Position numbers and translations under genes: made by a program | The notes under the pieces: model-generated | The model's database searches: none | Seen by the model: the letters and a program-made list of their open reading frames with translations, nothing else | What the model was told of the DNA's origin: nothing | In this document: positions 13,355-54,064 of the stretch, piece after piece | How the letters are laid out: each line of letters starts with the position of its first letter | Numbering within the stretch: the first letter of the stretch is position 1 | Assembly: GCA_963678705.1 (NCBI GenBank) | Contig: OY783204.1 | Span: forward strand, 29,770,759 to 29,834,758 | Direction of reading: 5' to 3' | Source of the DNA: Panorpa germanica | Taxonomy: Eukaryota > Arthropoda > Insecta > Mecoptera > Panorpidae | DNA length: 64,000 bases

Positions 13355-13445
13355 CCTTCGATAGCTCAGTTGGTAGAGCGGTGGACTGTAGAGGCTTAAG
13401 TACATTGTAATCCATAGGTCGCTGGTTCAAATCCGGCTCGAAGGA
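13355..13445 (+). tRNA. tRNA-Tyr (anticodon GTA) with an 18-nt intron
   Basis: The acceptor arm CCTTCGA pairs with TCGAAGG, with discriminator A at 13445. Box A is TAGCTCAGTTGG and box B is GGTTCAAATCC. The anticodon GTA lies at 13388-13390 and the base after it is G37. The canonical intron position is occupied by 13392-13409, after which the sequence resumes with ATCCATAGG. Removing the intron gives a 73-nt body that matches animal tRNA-Tyr closely. A TTTTT terminator lies at 13453-13457. Confidence 0.95.
13392..13409 (+). other. tRNA-Tyr intron
   Basis: AGGCTTAAGTACATTGTA, 18 nt, placed one nucleotide 3' of the anticodon, the canonical site for removal by the tRNA-splicing endonuclease. 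Confidence 0.85.
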
Positions 13446-13780
13446 TATCTTCTTTTTGATTATGTTTTTAATATATATTTTTAATTAGCCAAATTTATAG
13501 AAGCCCCACTCTGAAACGATTAGCGGTGTCTTTCCACTTGTTCTAAATTTCTTTTTGCCTTACGCGAAATTACATTTATTTAAGCAACTAGTACACAAAT
13601 CTCAAATTTTTTATATCCAGTTACAATTCGTCATGTAATGCTCTTGGAATCCGAAGATCTATGACCTATTACTACAGATTTGTTAAACTATCTTCTAATT
13701 CTCTAAAAATGGTTATTATAAATATTTTATAGCTATTTTAATAACAATGTATAGATAAATTTTTCTAAGTGTACTATACA

Positions 13781-13862
13781 GCTGCGGTGTCCGAGTGGTT
13801 AAGGAGATGGACTTGAAATCCATTGGGTTCTACCCGCACAGGTTCGAATCCTGTCCGCAGCG
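13781..13862 (+). tRNA. tRNA-Ser (anticodon TGA)
   Basis: This is an 82-nt class II tRNA. The acceptor GCTGCGG pairs with CCGCAGC, with discriminator G. The D-arm is GTCCGAGTGGTTAAGGAG. The anticodon loop CTTGAAA gives TGA, reading UCA and related Ser codons. The long variable arm is TGGGTTCTACCCGCA and the T-arm is CAGGTTCGAATCCTG. A TTTTT terminator lies at 13870-13874. Confidence 0.95.
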
Positions 13863-13874
13863 TACTTCCTTTTT

Positions 13875-16800
13875 GGTCCTTTCCCAAATTACCAAAAACA
13901 TCACTAATAGATAAGATAACAAAATTTTTAATTTCTACAAGCAATATATATTTTCTACATTATCTGTTTCTATTTTTGCTAATGTAGCTTCAAATTTTAT
14001 TGAAAAACATAGTCGGCGGTGACGTAGTTAACTTCATTATGATATTGAAATGACCTTGAATAAAAAGCAACGATTTGAACCATTTTGAAGAAGTTTGTAC
14101 ATATTACCGACTATCAGATAGGATTTCTTCATTTTATCGTTTTTGAAATGATTTCTATTTTTAATATTACTTTTCTTATATGCAAGGGTTGAAACTTTAA
14201 TCCACCCTATGTTCACAATATACCCCATCTGTTTAAAAGTATGTTAAATAAAAATATCAAAGGAATCTACTATATTTAAGTTTAAATCATTGATGTACTC
14301 ATTATTCCATATCCAGTTCTATTATTACTCCACTTTTGTTTACCTAGCCTTCATCAGTAAGAAGTAATTCCTTAATCACAAAATCTACAATAAATATTCA
14401 CCCTCCAACAAGAAATAATCATATACTCTATATCTTACTGCTAATCAAATGTTACAACTAACGCAGCAATCAAAATTATAACAACTGCAGAAGTATACAA
14501 GAAAACCAGTTGAATAAAAATTACATTAAAATAAAACTATTGTTTCTTTGACGGTCTTTGAACGAATCTGCAATAAGGTTATAAATAATAGTTTAAGATT
14601 TTACAACAAAACGAATCCAAAGTTATTATTACTTCTAGTCTTTAAAAACGAATAAAAACAAATTAAAAAATATGAAGAAAGTACCGTTGAAATTGATTTC
14701 CTTTATTCTAAACATTACCTTCACCGTTTGCGATTCATGTTTCGCGTGGGAACGCTTGAAATCGCAACCCCTTAGTGCACCCTCAGCACCCCCTATGCCC
14801 TGATTGGCTAAAGCTTCGGGGTCTGGAGGTGTGTCGACCTCAGAAAGTATTTTATTATGCACAAAGAAAAATGTAAACAATAAATATAATTATTTGTTTG
14901 CTAACTTAATAACTATGTTTCTCAGAAAATCACATTGGTAAGGTAAATAAAGATTTTCATGTGTTGAAAGAATTTAAAAATTTACTGATGTTATGTAATT
15001 AAAAAGATTGGAATTACTTCATGTAAGTTGCTGTCAGGTTGCTTACCCGATATACTGACTTTAGAAGAATTTACAACGTATTATTATTTAACGTAATATT
15101 TTTTACTTAAAACGTTTTATTATTTATTGAGGTTTAACATAATTTTGTGACATTGTCTTTAAGTAAATTTAAAAGACATTATAAATCTTTTACCAATATA
15201 TAAAATTTAATATGTAACATTATATAATCTTGCACCGAACATTACATTAACATAAATAATTACGTAAAAGGTAAAATTCGTTGTGTTGAATAAACCTTAC
15301 ATATACGTAACTATGTCTAGCGGGTGCATGGTATCAATGACACGAGCTTTTTAAGAAAATTAGGTTTCCACCACGCCAGTTTTCAACAACAATAAAGATA
15401 ACTGAAAAGTGTTTTTCAAAAAAAAAATAAAATGAATTTTATTCATATATTCAAAAAGAACACAATAGAATAAAATTTCCTGGCATTTCCATAAATTTTC
15501 CTGAAGTTATTGTTGATTACATATGTTCGAATATATGTATTTTAAAAGAAATAGAAAAAAAACATACAGCAAAACTAAAGATAGGTTACCGGAACCATTA
15601 CTCATCTGGTACTGCTTCTCAAAGCAGAATCTGTAGCATCGAAGAACCTCTACAATCAATCAAAATCTTTGGAAATAAATTCGATTAATTTTAATTTGAT
15701 TTAGAGCACTCCTAGTGGTGGAAAACAAAAGTAGTACAAGTGGAAATTGAAATGCGATTATCCCAGGTGATTATCCCAGGAGATTGCTTTGATCTATTTG
15801 ATTCATAAAATTTCATTTTGTAATTACGTGAAGCAAAATTATTATTTTGTGCAAATAAGTGAATAATTAAATCATCTGGTAAAAGTTTAGGTATAGGGTC
15901 GTAATTATGAAGCATTGGAAAATATAATTAGAAGGAAAAGCAGGGGTGGTAAACGCTGTTAAAACTAACCGACAATACAGTTGCTGTTCTTTGTATATTT
16001 CCACCATGTATTGTACTATATTTTGCATTTCAACCCCCTGTGAACATCAACACATATATGGAACCACCCTCCACTGGTCATCATTTTCGCTTGTCGACTC
16101 CACAACCTCGTCAACTCCCTGTCACCGATACAACCCCCCTCCCACTTCTCGTTCGACATTGGTATTCAACTATGTGGGTGCCCCCGTATCCCTTCACTCT
16201 TCCCTTGTGATGCTTTGGGTCCCAAAAGAGCGAATCCCATCGGAAGGGGCTGCAGCAGCCGTCGATGTTCTGCTAGCCGGCCTGGCGTGCTGTAGATAGT
16301 CGCAGCGTGGGGGGTGGGGTCAGCTTATCGTGTTTTGTTACGTAGTATATAACCCCCACACCCCCCAATCACTCTACAGCGCTACTACAAAGCTTTCAAA
16401 ACGAGAGGGTGATGAGGGAAGACTATATTATGTATACAAATGTTACTACGTGGGAAATATTTGGTAAATTTTGTTATTTATAGATTTTGCTTTAAATTTT
16501 ATATTTTTACAATCATTCAGTAAACAGGTGAAGAGTTTAACTTTGTGAGTTACACGAGTTTTGTAAATATTTCTCAGTGATTCAATTGTGGAGACACGAG
16601 ACCGATGATTGTCATCATCATCATCATCACCATCATACAGGGTGGACACAAGTGGTAGCTAACGGTTGAACCTATTTACATCCAAATGTAATACAGATAT
16701 TCTAATTAATATCTATAAGTTTTTAGATATGTAGAAACATAGTTTGTCTGCTATATATTAGCTGCTACCATAAAATAATTCATTTCTAAGCCACTTGAGT

Positions 16801-17776
16801 TTATAAGCAGAATTTATTATTTTTATTGCTACTATGACCCCGCCGAGACTAGCGTAGGGGTGGGAGTGGGGTGTTGTGAGGTTTATTATGGCACTGAAGC
16901 ATTCATGAAGTAAAAGAGAAATATATGCAAGTATTTCTGTACGGAATGCATAAAATGCCTAATGTATTACACTTTTCAAAACGTCGGGAAACTCACAGCA
17001 TTTCCACAAACATGCTTGGAGAGATTGTAGTATAAATAACAGTGAAAAACTCAAGGAAAAATATCGGAGAATATATTTGAAGAAAATAATATTTAAGTTA
17101 TATTGTGGAGTAATTTTTGTAGAAACTTTTTTACAGTATATTTTTAAAGTAATGTTCAACCTCTTATTTCTTAACAACCACACGAAATTGAAGAGCGATT
17201 TGTTTTCGAAGAGTGTTGCACTTTCTCGTGTAATTTATCTGGACTTCAGGTAAAAAAAATCTGCCTTTTCAATGTTATATTAAAAAATGTCATCCTCTTT
17301 TTTTGCAAAAGTTGAAACAGACATTCAAACATTATGTCAATTAAAATTCAAATTATTTTAGATTAAAATGTTTAATCTGGAATTTAAAGATTGGCTCTTT
17401 TAGCACCAAGCTATTGATATATTTTTGTATTTTCTGCAAAAAGGACAAAACTGACGTAAAACTTTAAAAACAGTGCAACACTGTATGGTGTTCAAAATTA
17501 AAAAAAAAATCCATGTGGAATCAAATCATAAAATGATAACCGTGCCAATAGACAGGTTCATTTTAATAAGTAAGAAATCAGAACATCCGTTGACTGTCCC
17601 CGAATCAGTAGTCCGTAACGGATATAAAAATATTAATAAAAAAAATCGTCCTTGAGTTCTTATAGGTGTTAATCCAAAGTACTTTTTCATCTGTCATCTT
17701 TTATAATTATTTCAAATTTCTTCTACACCTAATTCATCAACTTATCAAACAAAACATTTTTAAAATACTTGTAAAA
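13875..17776. other. Intergenic region between the tRNAs and the RING-finger gene
   Basis: AT-rich spacer. Besides the candidate exon at 14719-14838 it holds a GC- and C-rich block at about 16040-16330, a G-rich patch at about 16845-16885, and a short ATC microsatellite at about 16615-16635. The 117-codon + frame through the 16 kb block lacks any recognisable domain. The block could be a promoter or CpG-rich element; nothing more can be supported. Confidence 0.45.
14719..14838 (-). CDS. Possible orphan minus-strand exon, 40 codons
   Basis: On the minus strand, 120 bases (exactly 40 codons) are open in one frame, between an AG acceptor (TTTCTGAG) and a GTAATG donor. The predicted peptide begins VDTPPDPEALANQGIGG and ends RSHAKHESQTVK. 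GC content is well above the flanks. I do not recognise the protein and see no partner exon within several kilobases. It may be one exon of a long gene on this strand, or a GC-rich non-coding element that is open by chance. Confidence 0.3.
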
Positions 17777-18210
17777 TGACGTCACTCAGTGTATTTTATA
17801 TTTTTTATCCCCCTCCAAGTTGGCAATGCGTGTTGGTGCATGCGCACTAACTTAATATCGATCTCCTTAACATCTGCCAGGAGCCTTTGGTGCTCCCAAA
17901 ACTTTTTAGGTCTCTAAAACACCACAGGAGGGTTCCCTGAGTTTCCGAGTTTCAGTTCGGGTTTGATAACCGTGATAGGAACAAGTCGATCGGTTTAGTT
18001 ACGAAAATGTATTACACATCAATCGTACCAATACGAAAAAAATAAAAAAACTAAATACAAAAACAATGCATTTGTGGCGACCGTGAAATTCAAGTTTATG
18101 TATTTATAAAACTTAAATATTTTTAACAAAGTTTTTATTATTAATTATTAATGAATAAAATAATTATTAGTAATGTTTAATTAACGGATATTATTTACAA
18201 ACTTTGTGAG
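17777..18210 (+). promoter_or_regulatory. Candidate promoter and leader exon of the RING-finger gene
   Basis: A palindromic CRE TGACGTCA at 17777-17784 is followed 62 bp later by the NRF-1-like CATGCGCAC at 17839-17847. GC-richer sequence with an initiator-like TTTCAGTTCGGG lies near 17950. A good GTGAGT donor at 18205 could end an untranslated leader exon, to be joined to an acceptor such as CCATAG at 22547 just before the ATG at 22557. The linkage is inferred from order and splice signals only. Confidence 0.3.
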
Positions 18211-21051
18211 TAGAGCTTTTTTCACTATTTCTTAAATTTTTATTATATTTTTATACAAAATATTAACTACTCTACAATTAGCTTAAAGAATAATTAGAAA
18301 ATCTACAGAATATTATCAAATTTTCGCATTTTTACAGGAAATTAAGCTCAAGGTCAGTTTTGGAGCTTTGCGTGATTCTTCCCTTAATAAATCACCTTCC
18401 CGCGGTGTAATTTGCATTCTTTTAACGTTATTTCACGTCTAATTAACTTTTAGTAGCTCATTCTACGTTTTTAATCCAATTATATCCACCACATAGAAAT
18501 GATTTTTGTACATTTTGTTATTCAAATTTGAACTTCAAAAATTATCATATACTTTACTTTGTGTTTAGCCATGTTTCTTTTAAAAAGAAGTTCTTTGTTG
18601 TATAAATTATTGATGGAAACTATACAATATATACATATATATGTATATATATATGACATTTTCATCGAAAGCTCTTACACGTGAGCTTTTTTCTGCTGAT
18701 ATGGCACAAACACGATTGCTGTGGGGATTTATTTATTTTTCAAGTACTCGGCAAATTATTTGCTACAGCCCACTGGAGAATTAGCCACGCGTTCTAGATT
18801 CCAGGTCAGATTGCGTGACAAATATTTCTGTTGCAATGATTTTTATTAGTTTACTCATGTCCCAACATCTGTTTTATTATTGCAACACTGATTGTAAACA
18901 TAAATGTAAGACTTATGTAAACGGAACGTAACTTATTACCAAAAGCTTTTAATTGGATTATGTAAGATATAGATGTTTAACTGATAATGAGTAAAAAGTA
19001 CGATAAAAGTTCAGTCGTTGAAAACTAATGCAGTTAAGTCAAGTTTTCAATATTTTCTAATTTTTGTAAATTATAATAGAATACCCCTTTTTCTACATAT
19101 TGAATAAAAATCAATTTTCCTTTTTGACTTAACCGCATTGACTTATCCGAGCGACTCAAATACCGTCTTTTCAATAGTCACAAAACAACATAAACAACAT
19201 TTAACCACTGACTATTGAAAACTCTAAAAATGTTTTATTTTATTCTTTTGTTTCTGTTATTTAATTTCCTGCTTTATTTCACATAAATTTATTTTTCTTT
19301 CACTACGAAAGTCATATTTTATGACTAACTCAACTACAACCCCCTCCCCTCACGTCATATTGCATTAGGTCAGTCCTTGAGTCCACCATAATGTCGCCAT
19401 CACCACCAGGTCTAAGGTCGCGGCGGTAAAATGACGTGTCATTCATATTGTTAGCACGAAACATTTCGTAGAAAGTTGCCGAATTATTAATTCGACAATA
19501 AACCTAATTTTAGATCGTTTGACGACGAACCTTATTAAATATACACGAGTTATCAACAACAAAAGCAACCCATACCATTTAATGAATGTGTTTTTGATTT
19601 GTATTTGTACTTTTAAACGATTACATCGATGTAGTAATTTGTGTACTTAATGACTAAAATTGTAATTAATATTTTAGTGTTAAGTAAACATGTTTGAACA
19701 AAACTTTACATTCTTAATTAACGTACAATATTAATTAACTGTAATTGATCGTGTAACGTTTCAAAACTGTTCGAGTATTAATTGTAAACATAAATCTACA
19801 AGCATCAAATGCATTAGATGTATCGAATCAAACATGGGAGGGAATGAGAATTGCGAATTTGCACATATGAAATCTTTTGTATGAACTACGAATTAAGCTA
19901 CCGAGGTTTCTATATATGTGTCCATAACAGAAAGGAATATACTCTAACAAAGTTTTCTTTGACATCGTTTAGAATTCTGGAATTCACCCAGAAGACAACC
20001 TTTTGGTCTTCTATATCGTCTTGATCGTTTGTCATCTGTCAAGCCGTCATATTTATTTTAACATTTTCTAACGTCTACAAGCCACAATTCCCCACTTATA
20101 ACTGGTAGAAACAGGGTCGGATCAGATTGAATTTCGCACATTCCTTACTTTGTTTAAATTATCTTGTTGCGGATTTATTTTCTTATATATTCATCAATTT
20201 GCTTATAATATTATGGTCCCCTATTTCGGCTCTGATAACTTTTGAAAGTATTCATGTACTAACTTCTTTTATTTTGACATAAAACAAATAACTTTAAAAG
20301 TCATAAGACGGGCACCAAGTAAATAATGTTGTCTACTTATATCCACAAAAGAGATAGAATAAAATAAAAATTATTTAAATATCAAGTCAAGAAAAAGCTC
20401 AATGAAAGAAATGGTTTACAAATCGCTATTTTTCTTTTTAATGAAAGCTTTTTAAATTTTCTTTTATTTTTCTTTAAATTAAACTTAAACAAACCATCGA
20501 ATTGAAATGTATGAACGGTAACACATCAATAAAAGCCGGGAAAATGTGTGTAAGGTTTTCCCGGGTTGAGCACAAGGGTTAGAAAGGAATTGTGTGGTAA
20601 AGATTATTCTAAATGGAAAACTAACAAGCAGGGAAACCATATTAACACAGGAATATTGTAGGAAATAACGTCAAGCTCTACGGGAAAATTCTATGAAAAG
20701 AAGAATGTATTCAAAGAGGAAAATATGAAAATGATAAATTTGTAAGGTTTTTATATGTGTAATTCCACATATGAATTGACAGGACTTCTATTTTCCTGTA
20801 GTTATTGCAAATACCTAATGCTTTATAGTGATTTGTATCAATCAAATGTTATTTATATTAACTGAATTATATATATATAATTTATATAGTTTATATAGAC
20901 TTGCAATGAATTCTTTATTTCTTTAATAATTTTTAAGGCATTTTTAATAAACACTATCTTAGGTTGGTAATTGTTTCGGCTAACATCCTTGATTATTTAT
21001 GGTTGCCGTGCTCGGATCGAAGTTTGGCACGACAACGCATGACAAAACTGT

Positions 21052-21366
21052 GAATTTAATTAAAAAAATTAAAAAAACTCGACAGCGTTACCTTGGCATT
21101 TATATAAAGAAAGAATGTACAAAATTTCAAAAGAATCGGTCCAGTAGATTTTGAGCTAGAGAGGGCACCGACTCTGAAAAAGCTATGTGTGAGAAACTGC
21201 ATTTAAAAGTTTCAAAGTAAGACGAAAGCAGACCAGAGAGGTGAAGACTTAAAACTCTATAAATTAGACAGTTTTACTCCAATCGACTTCAAATTTTTAC
21301 ACAATAAACTTAATATGTTGTACAATAATAGTTGAAACCTAAACCAACCCCCCAACCCCCTTTACA
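21052..21366 (+). repeat. Dispersed repeat family 2, copy 1 (partial)
   Basis: It begins at AACTCGACAGCGTTACC and runs through GAGCTAGAGAGGGCACCGAC to a C-rich end (CCAACCCCCCAACCCCC). It is closely similar to 30842-31160 and to the reverse complement of 36183-36480, but lacks the first 160-170 bp of those copies. Confidence 0.8.
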
Positions 21367-21591
21367 AGAAGAAGCTATAGAATAGCTATAGCATATTTTC
21401 ATTGATTTAATAATAGCAATTAGTTTTACATTAATTTGTTTCACACAAATATAAAAATTATAACTAAGTAATGACATTTTCCTGGTAACTAATGTTGGCG
21501 ACGTACTGCGAACCGCGAGCATGCTTGGTTAGGAGCCGAACCCAACATATTCGAATCTGCATTAGCCTTTTACAAAACGTTTAAAGGTAAT

Positions 21592-21708
<117 letters not shown>

Positions 21709-22556
21709 ATACAAATATATAAATAGTTGATATATTAACTACAGTACATATTCCAACTGGCTGGAGTCAACCCTGCTCCTACAGCCTCGTCCAAGTACCA
21801 TTCTCATCCACCAAATGATTCACATGAAAGCAATCAATTAGCAGCTCATCTAGATATAATCTATATCTATGTAAACGTATATGCAACATTACAGAAAACG
21901 TAATAACGTTCTGTCAAATGATACAACTTTAATGAGAATGTGTCAGTCTACTGACGGCAATCATTTAAACGAATCCAACTTCGAGCCCGAAACTACCCCC
22001 TTGCACTCACCCCCACGACCACATGATCCCGTGGAAGGGAGGGGTTGACATCTGTTCATTAGCGTTGTCATGTACCTACGTCGTACCTGTACCCCGGTGT
22101 TTGTAAAGCGATGATTCTGGTTTATTTATTTTTAAATTTTTCAAATTTCGTTGAGATTTTTATTTATCGTTTTTTTTTTATAAAATTTAAATATGATGTT
22201 AAACATAACATCCTTAATTTAATTGCAAAATTTGAAATGTTGTGTCTCTTTAATAATACAATATACTACTATAAATACAAAATTCATTTTATAGGTTTCT
22301 AAGGAATTAACAGCAGACCGAACTGGCTTCAGCAATAATATGTTTTACTGTGCAATTAAAAAATAATTAAGACAAATAAAACTTAAGCAATAAAGAAACG
22401 TAATTAAATAAAAGCACTTAGTAAAAAGAAAAGTGAAGTGAATTTATGAAAAATGATTAAACGATGGATTTGACTTTATTATTTTTCCGTTAAATTTAGT
22501 GCAGTGGTATAATTTTTAAAAAGAGTTTTAACAACGTTACGACCATAGCGGAGGCT

Positions 22557-51538
<28,982 letters not shown>

Positions 51539-51760
51539 TCAATTAATAATATTGGATAAATCAATGTGAAGATAATAATTAATACAGGTGTATTTTAGCC
51601 TGTAAATTAAATGTAACCATTTAAGTGTTTTGTAAAAATGAATAAAATTTAGTTTAGTAATAATAATGTTAGAAATGATGTGATTACTGTTGATAAGAGA
51701 TGATTATGGTGCCCCAATTTACAATAAATAATGTTTTCTTTTCTTCCAAAATGTGTGGGA
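51539..51760 (+). other. RING-finger gene 3' untranslated region
   Basis: AT-rich sequence after the stop, with AATAAA at 51641-51646 and again at 51723-51728. Either could direct polyadenylation; later AATAAA hexamers also exist in this AT-rich spacer, so the true end could be further downstream. Confidence 0.5.
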
Positions 51761-54023
51761 CGCATTATAAACTATTTTTTAAATAGTTAAATAATTTATT
51801 GTTAGCTTAGTGTAGTAAGGATTATAATAAATTGATTTATATATAAGTAGGGTGTCAGGTACATCTTTAAAACTAAATGTTTAGCCCAGTTAGGGAAGAA
51901 AGGTAATCTCATAGTATCATCGTTACAGTTACAAAAGAAATACTCCTTGACACTCTTGTTATAGAATATTCGTTTTATTATATTTAAAAGTTGTTCAATT
52001 TACAGTAGTGTATATTTGTTGGGTAAATTAAAAATATTACGATGCTTTATACATTCGAAATTTCGTATTCTATATGTAGTGTATACGAAACAATATTTTG
52101 TTGTTTAATTTTAAAATAATTAAATTTAATTTACTTGATATTTTCACCTTAAAAAGAATTCTATGCGCCTAATGCTTAGACTTCCAAAATAACACAGAAT
52201 ATATTAGCCGCTCTTCAAAGTCTTTACGCTTCAGTAGCTACTTTATCTTTGTGTAATAGTGTATAAATTATATGTTTGTTTCAATAACATAAATGACAAC
52301 CCTGACTCTATAAGGGTGGTGATATTGTTTCGTTCACATTACTGTTTTTTACTTTAATATACATATTTGCTGGAAGTAGAAGCTATATTTTATATTTTAA
52401 TGAATAAAAAATAAACCGCCAATAGTAATGCGCTAGAAAAAATTTCAGTTCTTTTACCACAAATAAATCTTAATAAATCTTTTATATTCAATCTACGTTT
52501 CAATTAATTAGTAAATAGACAGCTAGTTGATCTTGTTACGTTAAATTTATAAGAGATTTATATTTAATTAAGAAAATATAAAAAACAAAAAGAAAATAAC
52601 GAACGGTCAAATAATAACTAAATCTGAAAAAGTCATATTACTGTAAACTATAGCAATACTTGAAAACAATTTATAAAAATATATTAAATATTATGTAAAA
52701 TTTAATTATAAAAGTCTATATACATATTTGTTTCATTAGAAACATAATACCATTTACTATTTAAATCTTATAACATGCATCAGAGGCCTTAGGAAAGCCA
52801 TAGATTTAAATTTTAAATAGTTCGCTATATTGAAAACTAAGAACTTTAGTTCTTTGCGTTGCCAACGTAACACTTAAATAACTATATTATAAATAAAATA
52901 TAAATATTATTAAATAGATGAATGATATTTATTGAATTCAAATCTAAATTGTTAATAACGTTTGAAATTAAAAAATAGAAATCGTTATATTAATAAATAT
53001 AATAAAAAATATATTTCAATATTTGTTTTATTTTCTTCGCGCGTGTTTTTCCTTTACAACTGAGCTAATATTATGATAGTGACTACTATTTAAATAATAA
53101 ATAATATATGAGACACAAAATACTAATACTAATTGCATACTAATTGCTTATTAATTATTAAATTTATTTAATCATTATTCGTTTTTTAAACTCGGTAGAT
53201 ATGCGAAAGTGTGACCTCTGTTTAAACATAACTCTTTTGTTATGAATCTTTAGTAGTAATTCAAAGTATTGTTATGAAAATATAAAGTAAAATGTAATTA
53301 ACAATTCAATTATTTAAAGTTTAATTTTGTTTTATATATATTTAATAATCTTTATGAATCTACGTCGACAATAAAAATATTTATATATCTGGTAATACTT
53401 TCTACATTAATAAAAATATAGAGTGGGGATTCAAGCAAGTCACCGAAGTAACCTACGTCTACGAAATACGAATATACTATTAAAAATGTGATGACAGACG
53501 GTCCGATGTAGTCAATGTGATTTAAAATAGTTATAAAATAATATCATAGCAGTGGAGAACTGTATCTTCAAGTAATTTGATCTTATATATTATCTAAAAA
53601 AACTTATATGAGCAATACACAAAAGATACAACCGTGTAACTAAGAAAAGTGAATTAAACCAAATATAACCTAATTTCAGTTAATATTAACTTTATATTTT
53701 ATTATCTGATTATACCTATAAAATTGTGGAGTTATTTAGTGCTTTTACAATATAAGTGTTTATATATTTGTTACCAAAAATAGAGTGCTGCATATTTGCA
53801 TCTTGGCGAAATAGTGCATTAATCTGTGGATGACATTTGTTTACTTGTTTAAATTGTGAACTAATTGCGACACAAGTTTATATACACATAAAATAATATA
53901 TAAACTCTAATTATTATTTATAGACATTATTATTTATTCAACGATAAGTGTTGAAGTAGTCGAAAATATGTAATTATACATCTGACTATTTACTAATTAA
54001 TTAATGTGAAGACTTTATTTATA
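51761..54023. other. Spacer between the RING-finger gene and the carrier gene
   Basis: Very AT-rich, with no coding frame of note. The last 200-600 bp should contain the carrier gene promoter and leader, but no distinct promoter motif is clear. Confidence 0.45.
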
Positions 54024-54064
54024 ATGGCTCAACGTGATACAGTGATACATTTAGTAGCCGGAGG
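54024..54064 (+). CDS. First coding exon of a Rim2/SLC25A33-36-type mitochondrial carrier (partial)
   Basis: ATG opens MAQRDTVIHLVAGG, ending GG before a strong GTAAGA donor (phase 2). This matches the conserved start of the mitochondrial pyrimidine-nucleotide carriers of the SLC25A33/36 family (insect Rim2), where residues Q-x-D-T-x-x-H-L-x-A-G-G begin the first transmembrane helix of the inner-membrane carrier. In that family the exon ends at the same point, just before the first PxD/E-x-x-K/R signature. No second exon can be found in the following 9.9 kb, so the rest lies beyond the window. The call rests on only 14 residues plus the splice site. Confidence 0.7.

Noticed and set aside
15946..16299. 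117-codon + strand open frame in a GC-rich block
   Set aside because: No domain, no homologue recognised, and composition is driven by C-rich non-coding sequence; more likely chance or a regulatory block.
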